Positions 34,066 to 42,590 of a stretch of DNA of 64,000 bases are shown piece by piece; the stretch's first letter is position 1, and each line of letters starts with the position of its first letter. The notes under the pieces were generated by a model that saw only the letters and a program-made list of their open reading frames with translations, did no database searches and was not told the origin of the DNA. The position numbers and the translations under genes were made by a program. Source of the stretch: Bradyrhizobium algeriense (lineage in GTDB: Bacteria > Pseudomonadota > Alphaproteobacteria > Rhizobiales > Xanthobacteraceae); assembly GCF_036924595.1 (NCBI RefSeq), contig NZ_JAZHRV010000001.1, positions 4,774,001-4,838,000 of the forward strand. Reading direction: 5' to 3'.

Positions 34066-36402
34066 GTGGGGATCACAGAGATTAGACGCATCACGCAACG
34101 CAGCCGGACCGCTTTTCGGCTTGCCGGCGCCCTCGGATTGATTTTCGCGACACCCGTCGTCGCAGAAACCGCCTCGCCGTCGCAAGCATCTGTCATCGTC
34201 GAAGGCAATCGCCGCGTCGACGCCGAGACCGTGCGCTCCCACTTTCGTGCAGGCCCTGACGGACATTTCGACGAAGCCGCGCGTGACGCTGCGTTGAAAG
34301 CGCTGATTGCAACGGGCCTGTTTGACAAGATTTCCATCGAACGCGCCGGCGAGCGGCTTGTGGTGCATGTGTCCGAAGCGCCCGTGCTCGACCGCGTCGC
34401 ATTCGAAGGCAACAAGAAGGTCAAGGACACCGACCTTGCCGTCGCCGTCGAAGCGAAGCCGCGCGGCTCACTGCAGCGCGCCACCGTGCAAGCCGACGTC
34501 GGCCGCATCATCGAGGCATACCGGCGTGCCGGCCGCTCCGAGGTCCGCGTTGATCCGCAAATCATCGACCGCGGCAATGGCCGGGTCGACCTCATCTACG
34601 CCATAACGGAGGGGGCAAAAACTCCGGTACGGCAGATCGACTTCACCGGCAACAAGGCCTTCGGCAAACGGCAGCTCAACGCCGTGATCAAGACTTCCGC
34701 TACCCACATGCTGAGTTTTCTGACCGGCGGTGACGTCTACGATCCCGACCGTATCGCGCAAGACCAGGAACAACTGCGGCTTTACTACCGCAGCAAGGGT
34801 TACGCCGACGTCAGCGTCTCACCGGCAAAGGCCGAGTATGATCCGGCGACAAAGGGTTTTACGCTGAGCTTCGCAATCGATGAGGGTCCGCTCTATCGCT
34901 TCCGGGAAGTCAGCGTCGCCTGCAACGTCCCGGGCATGGATTGCGACAAGCTTCGTGCGCTCCCCACCGCGCACCCGGGCGCGGTGTTCGACGGCAACGC
35001 CCTGGACAGGACCACCGAACTGCTGGCGATCGAAATGGCAAAGCTTGGCTATCCCTTTGCCCAGGCGACTCCTCACCTCACCCGCGATGCCGACGCACAA
35101 CGCATCGACGTCGCCTTCGTGATCGAACAGGGGCCTCGCACCTATGTCGAACGGATCGAGATCCACGGCAACACGCGCACCCGCGATTACGTGATCCGGC
35201 GCGAATTCGATATCGCGGAAGGCGACGCTTACAACAAGACGTTGATAGACCGGGCCGAGCGGCGCTTGAAGAATTTGAACTACTTCAAAACGGTGAAGAT
35301 ATCGAACAGGCCGGGCTCGGCCCCGGACCATGTCATCCTCGATGTCGAGGCGGTTGACCAGGCGACCGGCGATTTCAACGTCGCCGGCGGTTACTCGACC
35401 ACCGACGGCGCGCTCGTCGAGGTCAAAGTCGGCGACCGGAATTTCTACGGCACGGGCAAGAACGTCCAGGCCGCCTTCACCTACGGCCAATATGCGCGCG
35501 GGGTCAATCTGGCCGCGTCCGAACCCTATTTCCTCGGCACCAAGGTCGCGGCGGGGATCGAACTCTTCGGCCGCCAAAGCGACGCCACCAGCTACCAATC
35601 CTACGGCACCACCACCTACGGCGCGAGGCTGCAGCTGGGGACGCCGATCAACGAGCAACTCGGCGTGCAGTGGCGCTACTCGATCTACAATCAGAACATC
35701 ACGCTCTCGCCGAACAGCTCGGGCCTGACACCTTCGCTGGCCGTCCAGCAGGCGGCGGCCGCCGGGCCGACCTGGGTCTCTGCGCCCGGCAGCACAACGA
35801 CCTACAGCACGCTGGACAACACAAAGAGCCCGACCAGCGGAATCAGGTCGCAGCTCAGCCAGGACCTGGCGGGACTTGGTGGTGATGTGAAATTTCTGAA
35901 GACGACGGAAGACGTGCGCTACTACAAATCAATCAACAGCGACCTCGTTGGCATGGTTCGCGCCCAGGGCGGCTACGTGACTGGTTGGGGCGGCCAGCAG
36001 GTGCCGCTGATGAACAATTTCTTCGGCGGCCCGACCATGGTGCGTGGATTTTCCCCCAATGGATTCGGCCCGCGCGACCTGACGGCGGGCACCACGATGG
36101 ATAATGTCGGCGGCAGCGCGTATTGGGCAACGACCGCCGAACTGCAGAGTGCAATCCCCGGCGTGCCCAATGAATACGGCCTCAGGGCCACGGCCTTTGT
36201 CGATGCCGGCAGCGTATTCCGCTATAGCGGATCGACGGCAGGACTTCAGGTCGCCAACAAGAATGTCGTGCGCTCGTCGGTCGGCGCAGGCCTGACCTGG
36301 GCCTCGCCGTTCGGCGCCTTGACCGTCGACTACGCCATACCGCTGAGCAAGGCTGCCTACGACGTAGTACAGCCGCTGCGATTCAGCGCGGGAGGGTTTT
36401 GA
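34066..36402 (+). CDS. BamA/Omp85-family outer membrane assembly protein
   Basis: The 778-residue protein has a signal-like N-terminus (LAGALGLIFATPVVA), several POTRA domains (about residues 40-400: IVEGNRRVDAETVRSHF, RIEIHGNTRTRDYVIRREFD) and a C-terminal beta-barrel with the conserved VRGFSPNGFGPRD element and a terminal aromatic (SAGGF). It inserts beta-barrel proteins in the outer membrane. It stands alone, without the lpxD/fabZ/skp neighbours usual for the housekeeping copy, so it is probably a second paralogue. GTG 34066 is the likeliest start; AGGAG lies 11 bases upstream. Confidence 0.85.
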   Translation: MGITEIRRITQRSRTAFRLAGALGLIFATPVVAETASPSQASVIVEGNRRVDAETVRSHFRAGPDGHFDEAARDAALKALIATGLFDKISIERAGERLVVHVSEAPVLDRVAFEGNKKVKDTDLAVAVEAKPRGSLQRATVQADVGRIIEAYRRAGRSEVRVDPQIIDRGNGRVDLIYAITEGAKTPVRQIDFTGNKAFGKRQLNAVIKTSATHMLSFLTGGDVYDPDRIAQDQEQLRLYYRSKGYADVSVSPAKAEYDPATKGFTLSFAIDEGPLYRFREVSVACNVPGMDCDKLRALPTAHPGAVFDGNALDRTTELLAIEMAKLGYPFAQATPHLTRDADAQRIDVAFVIEQGPRTYVERIEIHGNTRTRDYVIRREFDIAEGDAYNKTLIDRAERRLKNLNYFKTVKISNRPGSAPDHVILDVEAVDQATGDFNVAGGYSTTDGALVEVKVGDRNFYGTGKNVQAAFTYGQYARGVNLAASEPYFLGTKVAAGIELFGRQSDATSYQSYGTTTYGARLQLGTPINEQLGVQWRYSIYNQNITLSPNSSGLTPSLAVQQAAAAGPTWVSAPGSTTTYSTLDNTKSPTSGIRSQLSQDLAGLGGDVKFLKTTEDVRYYKSINSDLVGMVRAQGGYVTGWGGQQVPLMNNFFGGPTMVRGFSPNGFGPRDLTAGTTMDNVGGSAYWATTAELQSAIPGVPNEYGLRATAFVDAGSVFRYSGSTAGLQVANKNVVRSSVGAGLTWASPFGALTVDYAIPLSKAAYDVVQPLRFSAGGF

Positions 36403-36958
36403 CGGGGACAGGATGCTCCGTCGCGAATCCATACAACAGCGCCAGCCGGTCGAGGCATTCGCGGAATCGTCTTGAAAAATAGTCGCTCCAGCGTTTGGTA
36501 CACAGGCCCCTCCGCTGGCCGATCTGCTCCATGGTCAGGCCCTGGACCAGGACGTCATGCACCAGCGCCGAGCCGTCCGCGCCGAGTTCGCGCTCGGCCC
36601 GGTTCAACCGCAGCACGGCCTTGCGCTGGCCCTCGGTGATCGGTTCGCGGCTCTGCCCGCCATCGACATATTCCCGGGTCGGATCGACCGCGCGCGGCCC
36701 GCGTTCGGCCTTCTCCCAATCGCTCTGGAACGCACGCCCCGCCTGATACTGCGCCTCGTCGATCTGGCGATGGGAATGCAGCCGAGCGAGCGGATCGTTG
36801 CGGATCGACCGCAGCGCAACGATCTTCTCGCCCGGCTCCAACGCCAGGGGATTCTCGACCTCGACGGTTGCGACCTCAGCGTTGCGTAGCAGATCGCGGG
36901 ACCTTCGGTCATGTGCCTTGGCGGGATTGTACGGCTTTCGGCGTTTGGCTCTCGGCAT
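36383..36958 (-). CDS. DUF6456-like conserved protein, phage-related
   Basis: The 191-residue product is basic at the N-terminus (MPRAKRRKPYNPAKAHDRRS) and has the FQSDWEKAERGPRAVDPTRE and GADGSALVHDVLVQGLTMEQ segments. The latter looks like a helix-turn-helix (GLTMEQIGQRRG). This resembles DUF6456 proteins, common next to prophage-type regulators. GAGGAG precedes the ATG. It overlaps the BamA 3' end by 20 bases on the opposite strand. DNA-binding role probable but not proven. Confidence 0.65.
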   Translation of the reverse strand: MPRAKRRKPYNPAKAHDRRSRDLLRNAEVATVEVENPLALEPGEKIVALRSIRNDPLARLHSHRQIDEAQYQAGRAFQSDWEKAERGPRAVDPTREYVDGGQSREPITEGQRKAVLRLNRAERELGADGSALVHDVLVQGLTMEQIGQRRGLCTKRWSDYFSRRFRECLDRLALLYGFATEHPVPVKTLPR

Positions 36959-37005
36959 CTGATGGACTCCTCGAAAACTGTGGAATTCGGCTTCGACCAG
37001 AAGAT

Positions 37006-37176
37006 CTATTCGCTTGATGTGCTCGATATCTCGTCACGTAGCAGTTCGGATAATTCGTCCCTACGGCCGCAGCCCACCGGCTGAAGTCCGATCAGCGCGC
37101 GCAGATGAGCGATCCGATGGCAGCGCGGCAGCCGTTTCAGCCTCTCGGCCACGCCTGTGACAGCAGTGTTCTTCAT
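37006..37176 (-). CDS. 56-residue protein translationally coupled to the GcrA paralogue
   Basis: ATG 37176 overlaps the GcrA stop by 4 bases. The product is basic and helical (RLKRLPRCHRIAHLRALIGL) and ends with an acidic serine-rich tail. A longer frame to 37266 reads back into the GcrA gene and is a shadow. No family recognised; coupling suggests that it is made with the regulator. Confidence 0.6.
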   Translation of the reverse strand: MKNTAVTGVAERLKRLPRCHRIAHLRALIGLQPVGCGRRDELSELLRDEISSTSSE

Positions 37177-37706
37177 GCCACCTCCACCACGAGCAATGAA
37201 ACAGTGCTCACCGCACGTTCGGCGGGCACGATCGGATCGCGGCTCAGATGAAAATGGGGAGTGCAATAGCTCGAACCCGGGCGGCGCGGATGACCGCAGA
37301 AAGTAATGGCTTCGCCCTCTTCATCGCCGCCGTAGGGATAGCGGCAGTCGCCGCGCTCCAGTTCGATCAGGGAGAGATGCCGCGGTTCGATCGCCACACA
37401 ACGCAGCTTGACCGGTTTGATCTCTTTGAACACCGGCGTCGGCCAGGGAAGCGCAAGCGTCCTGAAATCGCTGGGACGGGGTTCAGCGATCTCGTGCAGC
37501 TCAGCAGGCTTGGTCGGCATCGACGGTTGCTGGCGATCGTCCGGTCCCAGCCCCAGGCGCCGGGCGCGTCCGAGCGCAGCACTGCGGGAGTAGGACGTAT
37601 TGAATCGTGAATTGATGGCTCGCGCGGCTTCCGAAAAGGTCATGCCTTTGGCAATAAATTCCCGCAGCGCGTCCGAGTGCTCGGGCGCCCAGTTCGACAG
37701 TTCCAT
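37173..37706 (-). CDS. GcrA-family cell cycle regulator paralogue
   Basis: The 177-residue product has the GcrA N-terminal DNA-binding helix-turn-helix (FIAKGMTFSEAARAINSRFN near 17-36, then SRSAALGRARRLGL) and the conserved C-terminal CRYPYGG and FCGHPRRPGSSYC segment that contacts the sigma factor in Caulobacter GcrA. GcrA activates sigma-70 at methylated GANTC promoters. This copy sits in a prophage-like control region and diverges from an S24 repressor, so it is probably an extra paralogue, not the core cell-cycle gene. Confidence 0.85.
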   Translation of the reverse strand: MELSNWAPEHSDALREFIAKGMTFSEAARAINSRFNTSYSRSAALGRARRLGLGPDDRQQPSMPTKPAELHEIAEPRPSDFRTLALPWPTPVFKEIKPVKLRCVAIEPRHLSLIELERGDCRYPYGGDEEGEAITFCGHPRRPGSSYCTPHFHLSRDPIVPAERAVSTVSLLVVEVA

Positions 37707-37751
37707 TTGTTGTCCTTGCTCTTGTCAACGCCGCCCGACGCCGGCGAACAG

Positions 37752-37768
37752 TTTCTGATATTCCGAAA
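37752..37768. promoter_or_regulatory. Palindromic operator O1 in front of the GcrA paralogue
   Basis: TTTCTGATATTCCGAAA is a 17-bp near-palindrome around a central A, with half-site TTTCnGA. It overlaps the region expected for the GcrA paralogue promoter (TTGACT on the minus strand at 37778-37773, then 17 bases). The S24 repressor encoded next door is the obvious candidate ligand. Confidence 0.7.
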
Positions 37769-37780
37769 TGAAAGTCAAGC

Positions 37781-37810
37781 TTGATTTCGGATAATCGGAA
37801 CTGCTATTAT
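37781..37810 (+). promoter_or_regulatory. Candidate promoter of the S24 repressor with embedded operator O2
   Basis: TTGATT (37781-37786), an 18-bp spacer and TATTAT (37805-37810) form a plausible sigma-70-type promoter. Operator O2, TTTCGGATAATCGGAAC (37785-37801), lies within its spacer, so binding there should block the promoter, consistent with autorepression. Confidence 0.65.
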
Positions 37811-37826
37811 TTCTGAAATTCGGAAA
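37810..37826. promoter_or_regulatory. Palindromic operator O3, next to the repressor start
   Basis: TTTCTGAAATTCGGAAA is the best palindrome of the set: arms TTTCTGAA and TTCGGAAA differ from perfect symmetry by one base. It follows the candidate -10 box and ends 9 bases before the repressor ATG at 37836. Confidence 0.75.
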
Positions 37827-37835
37827 GGTCTGACC

Positions 37836-38474
37836 ATGCTGGACATCAGGTTGATCGAACGGGGACTGGAAAAGCCGGGCAAGACCAAGGGCGGATTGGC
37901 CGCCGCGATGGGCGTTCGCCCTGGCGCGGTTTCCGAAATCTTGTCCGGGCTACGCCTGATCAAGGCTTCTGAGATCGCACCGATCATCGAATATCTCGAA
38001 CTGAACTCGGTGCCGATCATGGGCCGCGTCGGCGCCGGCGCCTCGATCGAGCCGGAGCATGAGCAGGTGCCGCCGGAAGGCCTCGGCGAGGTCGAACTGC
38101 CCTTCCCGATCGCCGAAGAGACCATCGCCTTCGAGGTGGCCGGCGATTCCATGCTGCCAAAGTACGAGAATGGCGATATTATCGTAGTCTATCGCGAGCA
38201 GCGTCACCCGCTGTCGAGCTTCTACGGCGAGGAGGCTGCTGTCCGCCTGAAGACCGGCGAGCGCTATCTGAAGACGATCGAGCGGGGGAAATCATCGACC
38301 TCGGTCAACCTCACGAGTTTCAATGCCAAGCCGATCACCGGCGTAAAGCTGGAATGGATCGGCGAGATCTGCGTCACCTTGCCGAGGGGCCAGATCGAGC
38401 GATTGCGCAACAAGGCGGCGGCCCGGTCGCGCAAGGCGACAAGGGCAGCGGGTGGCCGCACGCCGGACAAATAG
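37836..38474 (+). CDS. S24-family autoproteolytic repressor (CI/LexA-like) with HTH domain
   Basis: The 212-residue protein has a short N-terminal helix-turn-helix (GGLAAAMGVRPGAVSEILSG, residues 19-38). An Ala-Gly cleavage site follows at 67-68 (VGAGAS), then the S24 peptidase domain with catalytic Ser105 (AGDSMLP) and Lys near 146 (RYLKTI). Such repressors self-cleave after DNA damage through RecA and then release their operators. Three palindromes lie immediately upstream and two more control the next gene. The C-terminus is basic. It is divergent from the GcrA paralogue. Confidence 0.88.
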   Translation: MLDIRLIERGLEKPGKTKGGLAAAMGVRPGAVSEILSGLRLIKASEIAPIIEYLELNSVPIMGRVGAGASIEPEHEQVPPEGLGEVELPFPIAEETIAFEVAGDSMLPKYENGDIIVVYREQRHPLSSFYGEEAAVRLKTGERYLKTIERGKSSTSVNLTSFNAKPITGVKLEWIGEICVTLPRGQIERLRNKAAARSRKATRAAGGRTPDK

Positions 38475-38548
38475 CGATCGCCGTCGCAATTGCCGAATCG
38501 ACTGATTCTGCCGATGCCCGCGACCGCCTGTCCTTCTTCACGGTAGTA

Positions 38549-38565
38549 TTTCTGTTTTTCCGAAT
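38549..38565. promoter_or_regulatory. Palindromic operator O4
   Basis: TTTCTGTTTTTCCGAAT shares the TTTCnG half-site and central spacing of O1-O3 with a T-rich centre. It lies just upstream of the -35 box of the next promoter. Confidence 0.6.
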
Positions 38566-38571
38566 TTTTAC

Positions 38572-38602
38572 TTGACAAATTTCCGTTTTTCAGAAATAAT
38601 GC
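38572..38602 (+). promoter_or_regulatory. Strong promoter with operator O5 filling its spacer
   Basis: TTGACA (38572-38577), a 17-bp spacer and AATAAT (38595-38600) make a near-consensus sigma-70 promoter. The palindrome TTTCCGTTTTTCAGAAA (38580-38596) occupies the spacer and touches the -10 box. It should be tightly repressed by the S24 protein and open when that repressor is cleaved. It drives the gene at 38646. Confidence 0.75.
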
Positions 38603-38645
38603 CCTCATTGATTCCGATGCACGGGATGAGGGTCAGATCGCCAGC

Positions 38646-38921
38646 ATGCAGTATTTCGTCGTGATGATCGACTACGGCCGCCGCGGTCGCGAGGCCATCG
38701 TCGATCCCGAAATCACAAGGCGCGAGGTCATCTCCCGGATCGCCTCGGGTGAATACAGGAACATCAGCTTCATCCATGAAATCGCGGATTGCTCGGTCGA
38801 GGACATCACCGCCGAGATTCTCAGCGAAGCGGCCCTGCCCGACATCGGCCCGGCCGGCGCCGATCTGCAAGCCAGCCAGTTCGATCACATCCGCGACTTG
38901 CGCAAACACGAGCGGGTGTGA
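38646..38921 (+). CDS. 91-residue protein controlled by the S24 operators, function unknown
   Basis: The product begins MQYFVVMIDYGRRGREAIVD, is acidic, and has a compact alpha/beta look (VISRIASGEYRNISFIHEIA, VEDITAEILSEAALPDIGPA). A GAGGG lies about 15 bases upstream. It is the only gene between the O4/O5 promoter and the end of this control region. I do not recognise the family; a role in a damage-induced response is inferred from the promoter. Confidence 0.6.
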   Translation: MQYFVVMIDYGRRGREAIVDPEITRREVISRIASGEYRNISFIHEIADCSVEDITAEILSEAALPDIGPAGADLQASQFDHIRDLRKHERV

Positions 38922-39093
38922 CCCATGTTCGGCCGCGCCGCGCTATTCCCTCAAAACATTGTGATTGTTGGGCAGGCTTGAATCGCCGACAACTTGCTTA
39001 ATTATTCTTCACGCAAAGTCTATTCCGACGGTGCGGACAATCGCGCTAGATTCGCGATTCGATTCCTCCGACTTGCAAAGTTCTTAACCCAGA

Positions 39094-40281
39094 ATGTATC
39101 CGTCAATGAAGGCTGAGCTCGCCGCGCGCGACGGCGATCTTCGACTCTGTCTCCTGCTTGGTTTCGCGGCCTGGTTTCTCTTTCTGGATCACGTTCCGCA
39201 CAATGCGGTCAGCCTGCTGACCATGCGCAACTTCGGATTCAGCGGCGCCACCGACCTGTTCGTATTCGTCGGCGGCTACACTGCCGCCATCCTCTATGGA
39301 AAGATGATGCTGGAGCGCGGCTTCGTCGTGACGGCAACCCGTATCTTCAAGCGGCTGTGGCAGCTATACGCCGCCTATATCGTCCTATTCGTGATTTACA
39401 TCAATCTGATCGGATATGTCGCGCGCCAATCCGCGGCGCCCGCACTTATCGGCGAATTCAACGTCACGGGAATCGTCGACCATACGGTCCGGACGTTGAT
39501 TCATGGCCTGCTGCTTCGGGCCAAGCCGCTGAACCTCGAAGTGCTGCAACTGTTCATTGTATTGATGGCGGTCTTGCCGTTCGTTCTGTTCGGCATGGTG
39601 CGCCGACCGAATGTCACCATGGCTGGGTCGATTGGTCTCTACTTCGCAGCCCGCCAATTCGACTGGAATTTTTCTGCGTTTCCGGACGGACGGTGGTATC
39701 TCAACCCGTTCTGCTGGCAACTCCTGTTTGTGCTCGGCGCTTGGCTTGCATTGAGCGGCGCCAATCAAATCCGCGCCGTATACAAGCTTCAGGATCTCGC
39801 AGTGCTGCGCGGTGCGGCGTGGCTGTACCTGCTCTTTGCTCTGGTGGTAACGGTGGCAGGGAAATTTCCCCAAGCCGGCATTGTCCCGGATCTCCTGCGC
39901 GATGCTTTTCTTCCCAACGACAAGGAAAACCTCGCCCCTCACAGGGTACTTCACTTTCTCGCTTTGGCTTTTCTGTTTGCCTACATGGTGCCGCGCGACT
40001 GGTCCGGTTTCCGATGGCAGATGCTGCAGCCGGCCATCAAATGCGGCCAGGAGTGGCTGGCAGTGTTTTGCGCGGGCGTGTTTCTTTCGTTTGCCGGACA
40101 CCTTGTCCTGATCACGGGCCCGGATTCGCTCGCCATGCACATCCTGGTCAGCTTGGCCGGGATTTTGATCATGACGGGCGTGGCCTACTACGTGTCGTGG
40201 TCCAAACGGCAGGATCACAAGCCAGCATTCCGGACCCAGGCAATGACGGGGCTACCTGAGGAAGGCCGGTTCGCCAAATAA
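39094..40281 (+). CDS. opgC: OpgC-family membrane acyltransferase (periplasmic glucan succinylation)
   Basis: The 395-residue protein has about ten membrane segments and the OpgC signature: an N-terminal DHVPHNAVSLLTMRNFGFSG near 32-51 and the ATDLFVFVGGYTA segment. Its PDGRWYLNPFCWQLLFVLGA element recurs in the family. OpgC enzymes succinylate osmoregulated periplasmic glucans; Bradyrhizobium makes cyclic beta-glucans that matter for symbiosis. ATG 39094 or 39106 could start it. Biochemical role is by family only. Confidence 0.85.
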   Translation: MYPSMKAELAARDGDLRLCLLLGFAAWFLFLDHVPHNAVSLLTMRNFGFSGATDLFVFVGGYTAAILYGKMMLERGFVVTATRIFKRLWQLYAAYIVLFVIYINLIGYVARQSAAPALIGEFNVTGIVDHTVRTLIHGLLLRAKPLNLEVLQLFIVLMAVLPFVLFGMVRRPNVTMAGSIGLYFAARQFDWNFSAFPDGRWYLNPFCWQLLFVLGAWLALSGANQIRAVYKLQDLAVLRGAAWLYLLFALVVTVAGKFPQAGIVPDLLRDAFLPNDKENLAPHRVLHFLALAFLFAYMVPRDWSGFRWQMLQPAIKCGQEWLAVFCAGVFLSFAGHLVLITGPDSLAMHILVSLAGILIMTGVAYYVSWSKRQDHKPAFRTQAMTGLPEEGRFAK

Positions 40282-40504
40282 TTCGCGCCGGGCTTCGTCC
40301 TGCACCACCGCTGATCACATATATCGCTGTCCACGCAGCGCGATCGAAAAGCTTCGACTACATCAGCAAGCCAGCACAGCCCGGCCACGAACAGCCGCGC
40401 CGTCGAGCCGCCGGCGGAATTGCGCATCGGTGTCCCTTCCGGAAGGGCAAAGGTTGCTGCAAACTGCATATGTCGCCTGCGATTCGTAGATGTCTTGAGG
40501 ACCC

Positions 40505-40777
40505 ATGAACGAGACTTTGATATCCGCCTGCACGATGTTTCTCGTTCCAGCAACGCTCTTGTTCGGTGCTTTAGGTGTCGCGAACTCATCCTTTCTCAAG
40601 ATGCTGGTCTGCCTGCTTGGCGTGGCCACGACGGGAATATGGCTTTACCGGATATGGTGGTGGACAAGCCTGTCTTTGATCGATCGCAGAACGGCGCTTG
40701 GTCTCGCGGGCATGTTTGCGTGCGCATGGGTAGTGACATTCCTGGTGCAGTTGAAAAATGCGTTCTCGCTGCGCTAG
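40505..40777 (+). CDS. Small membrane protein, three predicted helices
   Basis: The 90-residue product has hydrophobic segments at about 8-28, 32-50 and 64-84 and a tryptophan cluster (YRIWWWTSLSL). GAGG precedes the ATG. It stands alone between OpgC and the GH3 gene. Function unknown. Confidence 0.6.
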   Translation: MNETLISACTMFLVPATLLFGALGVANSSFLKMLVCLLGVATTGIWLYRIWWWTSLSLIDRRTALGLAGMFACAWVVTFLVQLKNAFSLR

Positions 40778-40923
40778 CCCTCATTGGGTGATCAGAGCCT
40801 GCTCGGGAAAGAGAATTTCACTTTTGCTTCAATCCATCATTGGCAGCACCGGCGAGGCCTCACGCAATCATATGTAAATTGGCAAGACCCACACGGCGCG
40901 AAAAGCCAAGCGGGCCCGCGCGA

Positions 40924-42297
40924 TCAATCAGTCATCGGGCGGGCTAGTACTCCCGGAGCAGCAGTGTTCGATGTCGTAGAATACCGTGGGCCTTGGCGCT
41001 CCCTGGGGAATGCCCCTTTCAACCGCATATCACTGTCGCCCAACATGGCGGCGTCGAGCCTTCCCTCGGCCGACGCCGCCACGGCGCAGGTAAAGATGCG
41101 ATAGAACTGCGCTCCGTCGAAGGCGACCAGCAGCAGATCGACACCGGCATTGAGCGCCTCGACCACCGCCGTACAGACGTTGCGTTGATAGATCGCCCCC
41201 ATCACGAGGTCGTCGGTCATGACGACGCCTTGATAATTCCATTTCTTGCGAACGATGCCGTCGACGACCCGTTTGGAGTGCGACGCCGCGCGATCCGGAT
41301 CAACGGATGTCAGCGTGACATGCCCGATCATCAGTTGCGCTTTCGAGCCGGCCAGCACCTTCCTGAAGGGAAGCCAGTCCGACGCTTCGAGTTCTTCCAG
41401 AGGCGTATCCAGATCGGCGCTGAAGTGATGGGTGTCGGTTCGTACGCGTCCGAGCCCCGGAAAATGCTTGACCGTCGCGCCAACGCCTGACGCTTCCAGC
41501 CCGTTGACGTAAGCTCGCGCGATATCGGCGACGATGGCCGGGTCATCGGAAATCGCGCGGTAGCGAATCAGCGTGTTGAAATCGAGTCGGTTGCGCTTCA
41601 TCTCGGGGCGCAAATCCAGCACCGGCGCGAGGTTCATGTTGACGCCGAGCGCCGCCAACTCCTGCCCGTGCGTACGCCCGAACGCCTCCGCCTTCTCGGC
41701 GCGAACATCCGGCGCCAGACTCGCAAGGGTCGATAGCGCCGGCAACTTGGTCAAGGGCGGCGCCAGATGCGATACGATGCCGCCTTCCTGGTCGGCGGCG
41801 ACGATCAGAGGCGGCAGGCCGGCCGCACGCCGCTTTTCTTGCAGCGCGGAGATTTCTTCTTTCAGACGCGCCGCCGTCGATCCCGCGATATTGTGCCTGG
41901 TGATGTAGACCCCGGAGATCAGGCCCTTCTCGGCAAGAACGGCCACCTCAGGGAATGACGAGTATCCCACGATGAAGTGTCGCCCAAGGTTTCGCGCCTG
42001 TGCAGCGCCGATTTGCAAGATGCTCCGCTTGCGCCATTCAAACGAAGTATGCGCGCCGAGCATCGACAGCGATGGCAGGCACCACAGCAGAACAAGCAAC
42101 CGTCCGGCGACGCCTCGCCTCCAATAGCCGCGGCGGATGAGGACCACCACGGCGATGATGCTCGCTGCCGCCAGAACAATGTTTCCTGGCCCCCGCAGCG
42201 CAATCAGGTAGGGGTCGTTCTTGTTGACGGCTGCGAAAACGAAGACTGGTCCGGCGAGCCAGACGAGGATGATGCCGATACGCTTGAGGATTTGCAT
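40924..42297 (-). CDS. Membrane-anchored glycoside hydrolase family 3 protein (NagZ-like)
   Basis: The 457-residue product begins with about three membrane segments (residues 1-80), then a GH3 catalytic domain: VAADQEGGIVSHL near 166-178, VGATVKHFPGLGRVRTDTHH near 267-286 with the NagZ-type His in the loop, and the nucleophile Asp in VVMTDDLVMGA near 355-365. NagZ removes N-acetylglucosamine from muropeptides in the cytoplasm. Here the helices would hold it at the inner membrane, an unusual layout. Which side of the membrane the catalytic domain faces cannot be decided. Confidence 0.83.
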   Translation of the reverse strand: MQILKRIGIILVWLAGPVFVFAAVNKNDPYLIALRGPGNIVLAAASIIAVVVLIRRGYWRRGVAGRLLVLLWCLPSLSMLGAHTSFEWRKRSILQIGAAQARNLGRHFIVGYSSFPEVAVLAEKGLISGVYITRHNIAGSTAARLKEEISALQEKRRAAGLPPLIVAADQEGGIVSHLAPPLTKLPALSTLASLAPDVRAEKAEAFGRTHGQELAALGVNMNLAPVLDLRPEMKRNRLDFNTLIRYRAISDDPAIVADIARAYVNGLEASGVGATVKHFPGLGRVRTDTHHFSADLDTPLEELEASDWLPFRKVLAGSKAQLMIGHVTLTSVDPDRAASHSKRVVDGIVRKKWNYQGVVMTDDLVMGAIYQRNVCTAVVEALNAGVDLLLVAFDGAQFYRIFTCAVAASAEGRLDAAMLGDSDMRLKGAFPRERQGPRYSTTSNTAAPGVLARPMTD

Positions 42298-42590
42298 GAA
42301 AAAGTTTGGGGGCTTTGCGGAGACGGGGCGAGACGATTGCCCGTATCAAACTTACCCGGCATGCGCGAGCGCATAAGCGCGCCTGCACGGAAACTGCATA
42401 AGAATCCTGAACTCTTGCAGAGGGCGCTCCAAGCAACTGCACAACCGCATCGGATAGTCCGAACTGCAAGCCAGGGGCGATTGATCGAATGCCTGTTCCC
42501 ACGAGACTAGCCAACGACGGGTGGTGGCTTTGCGAGCGCCCCGCGACGGCGCTGGTTTGCAATTTTCCTCTCCAGACAGGTAGCGCAATA

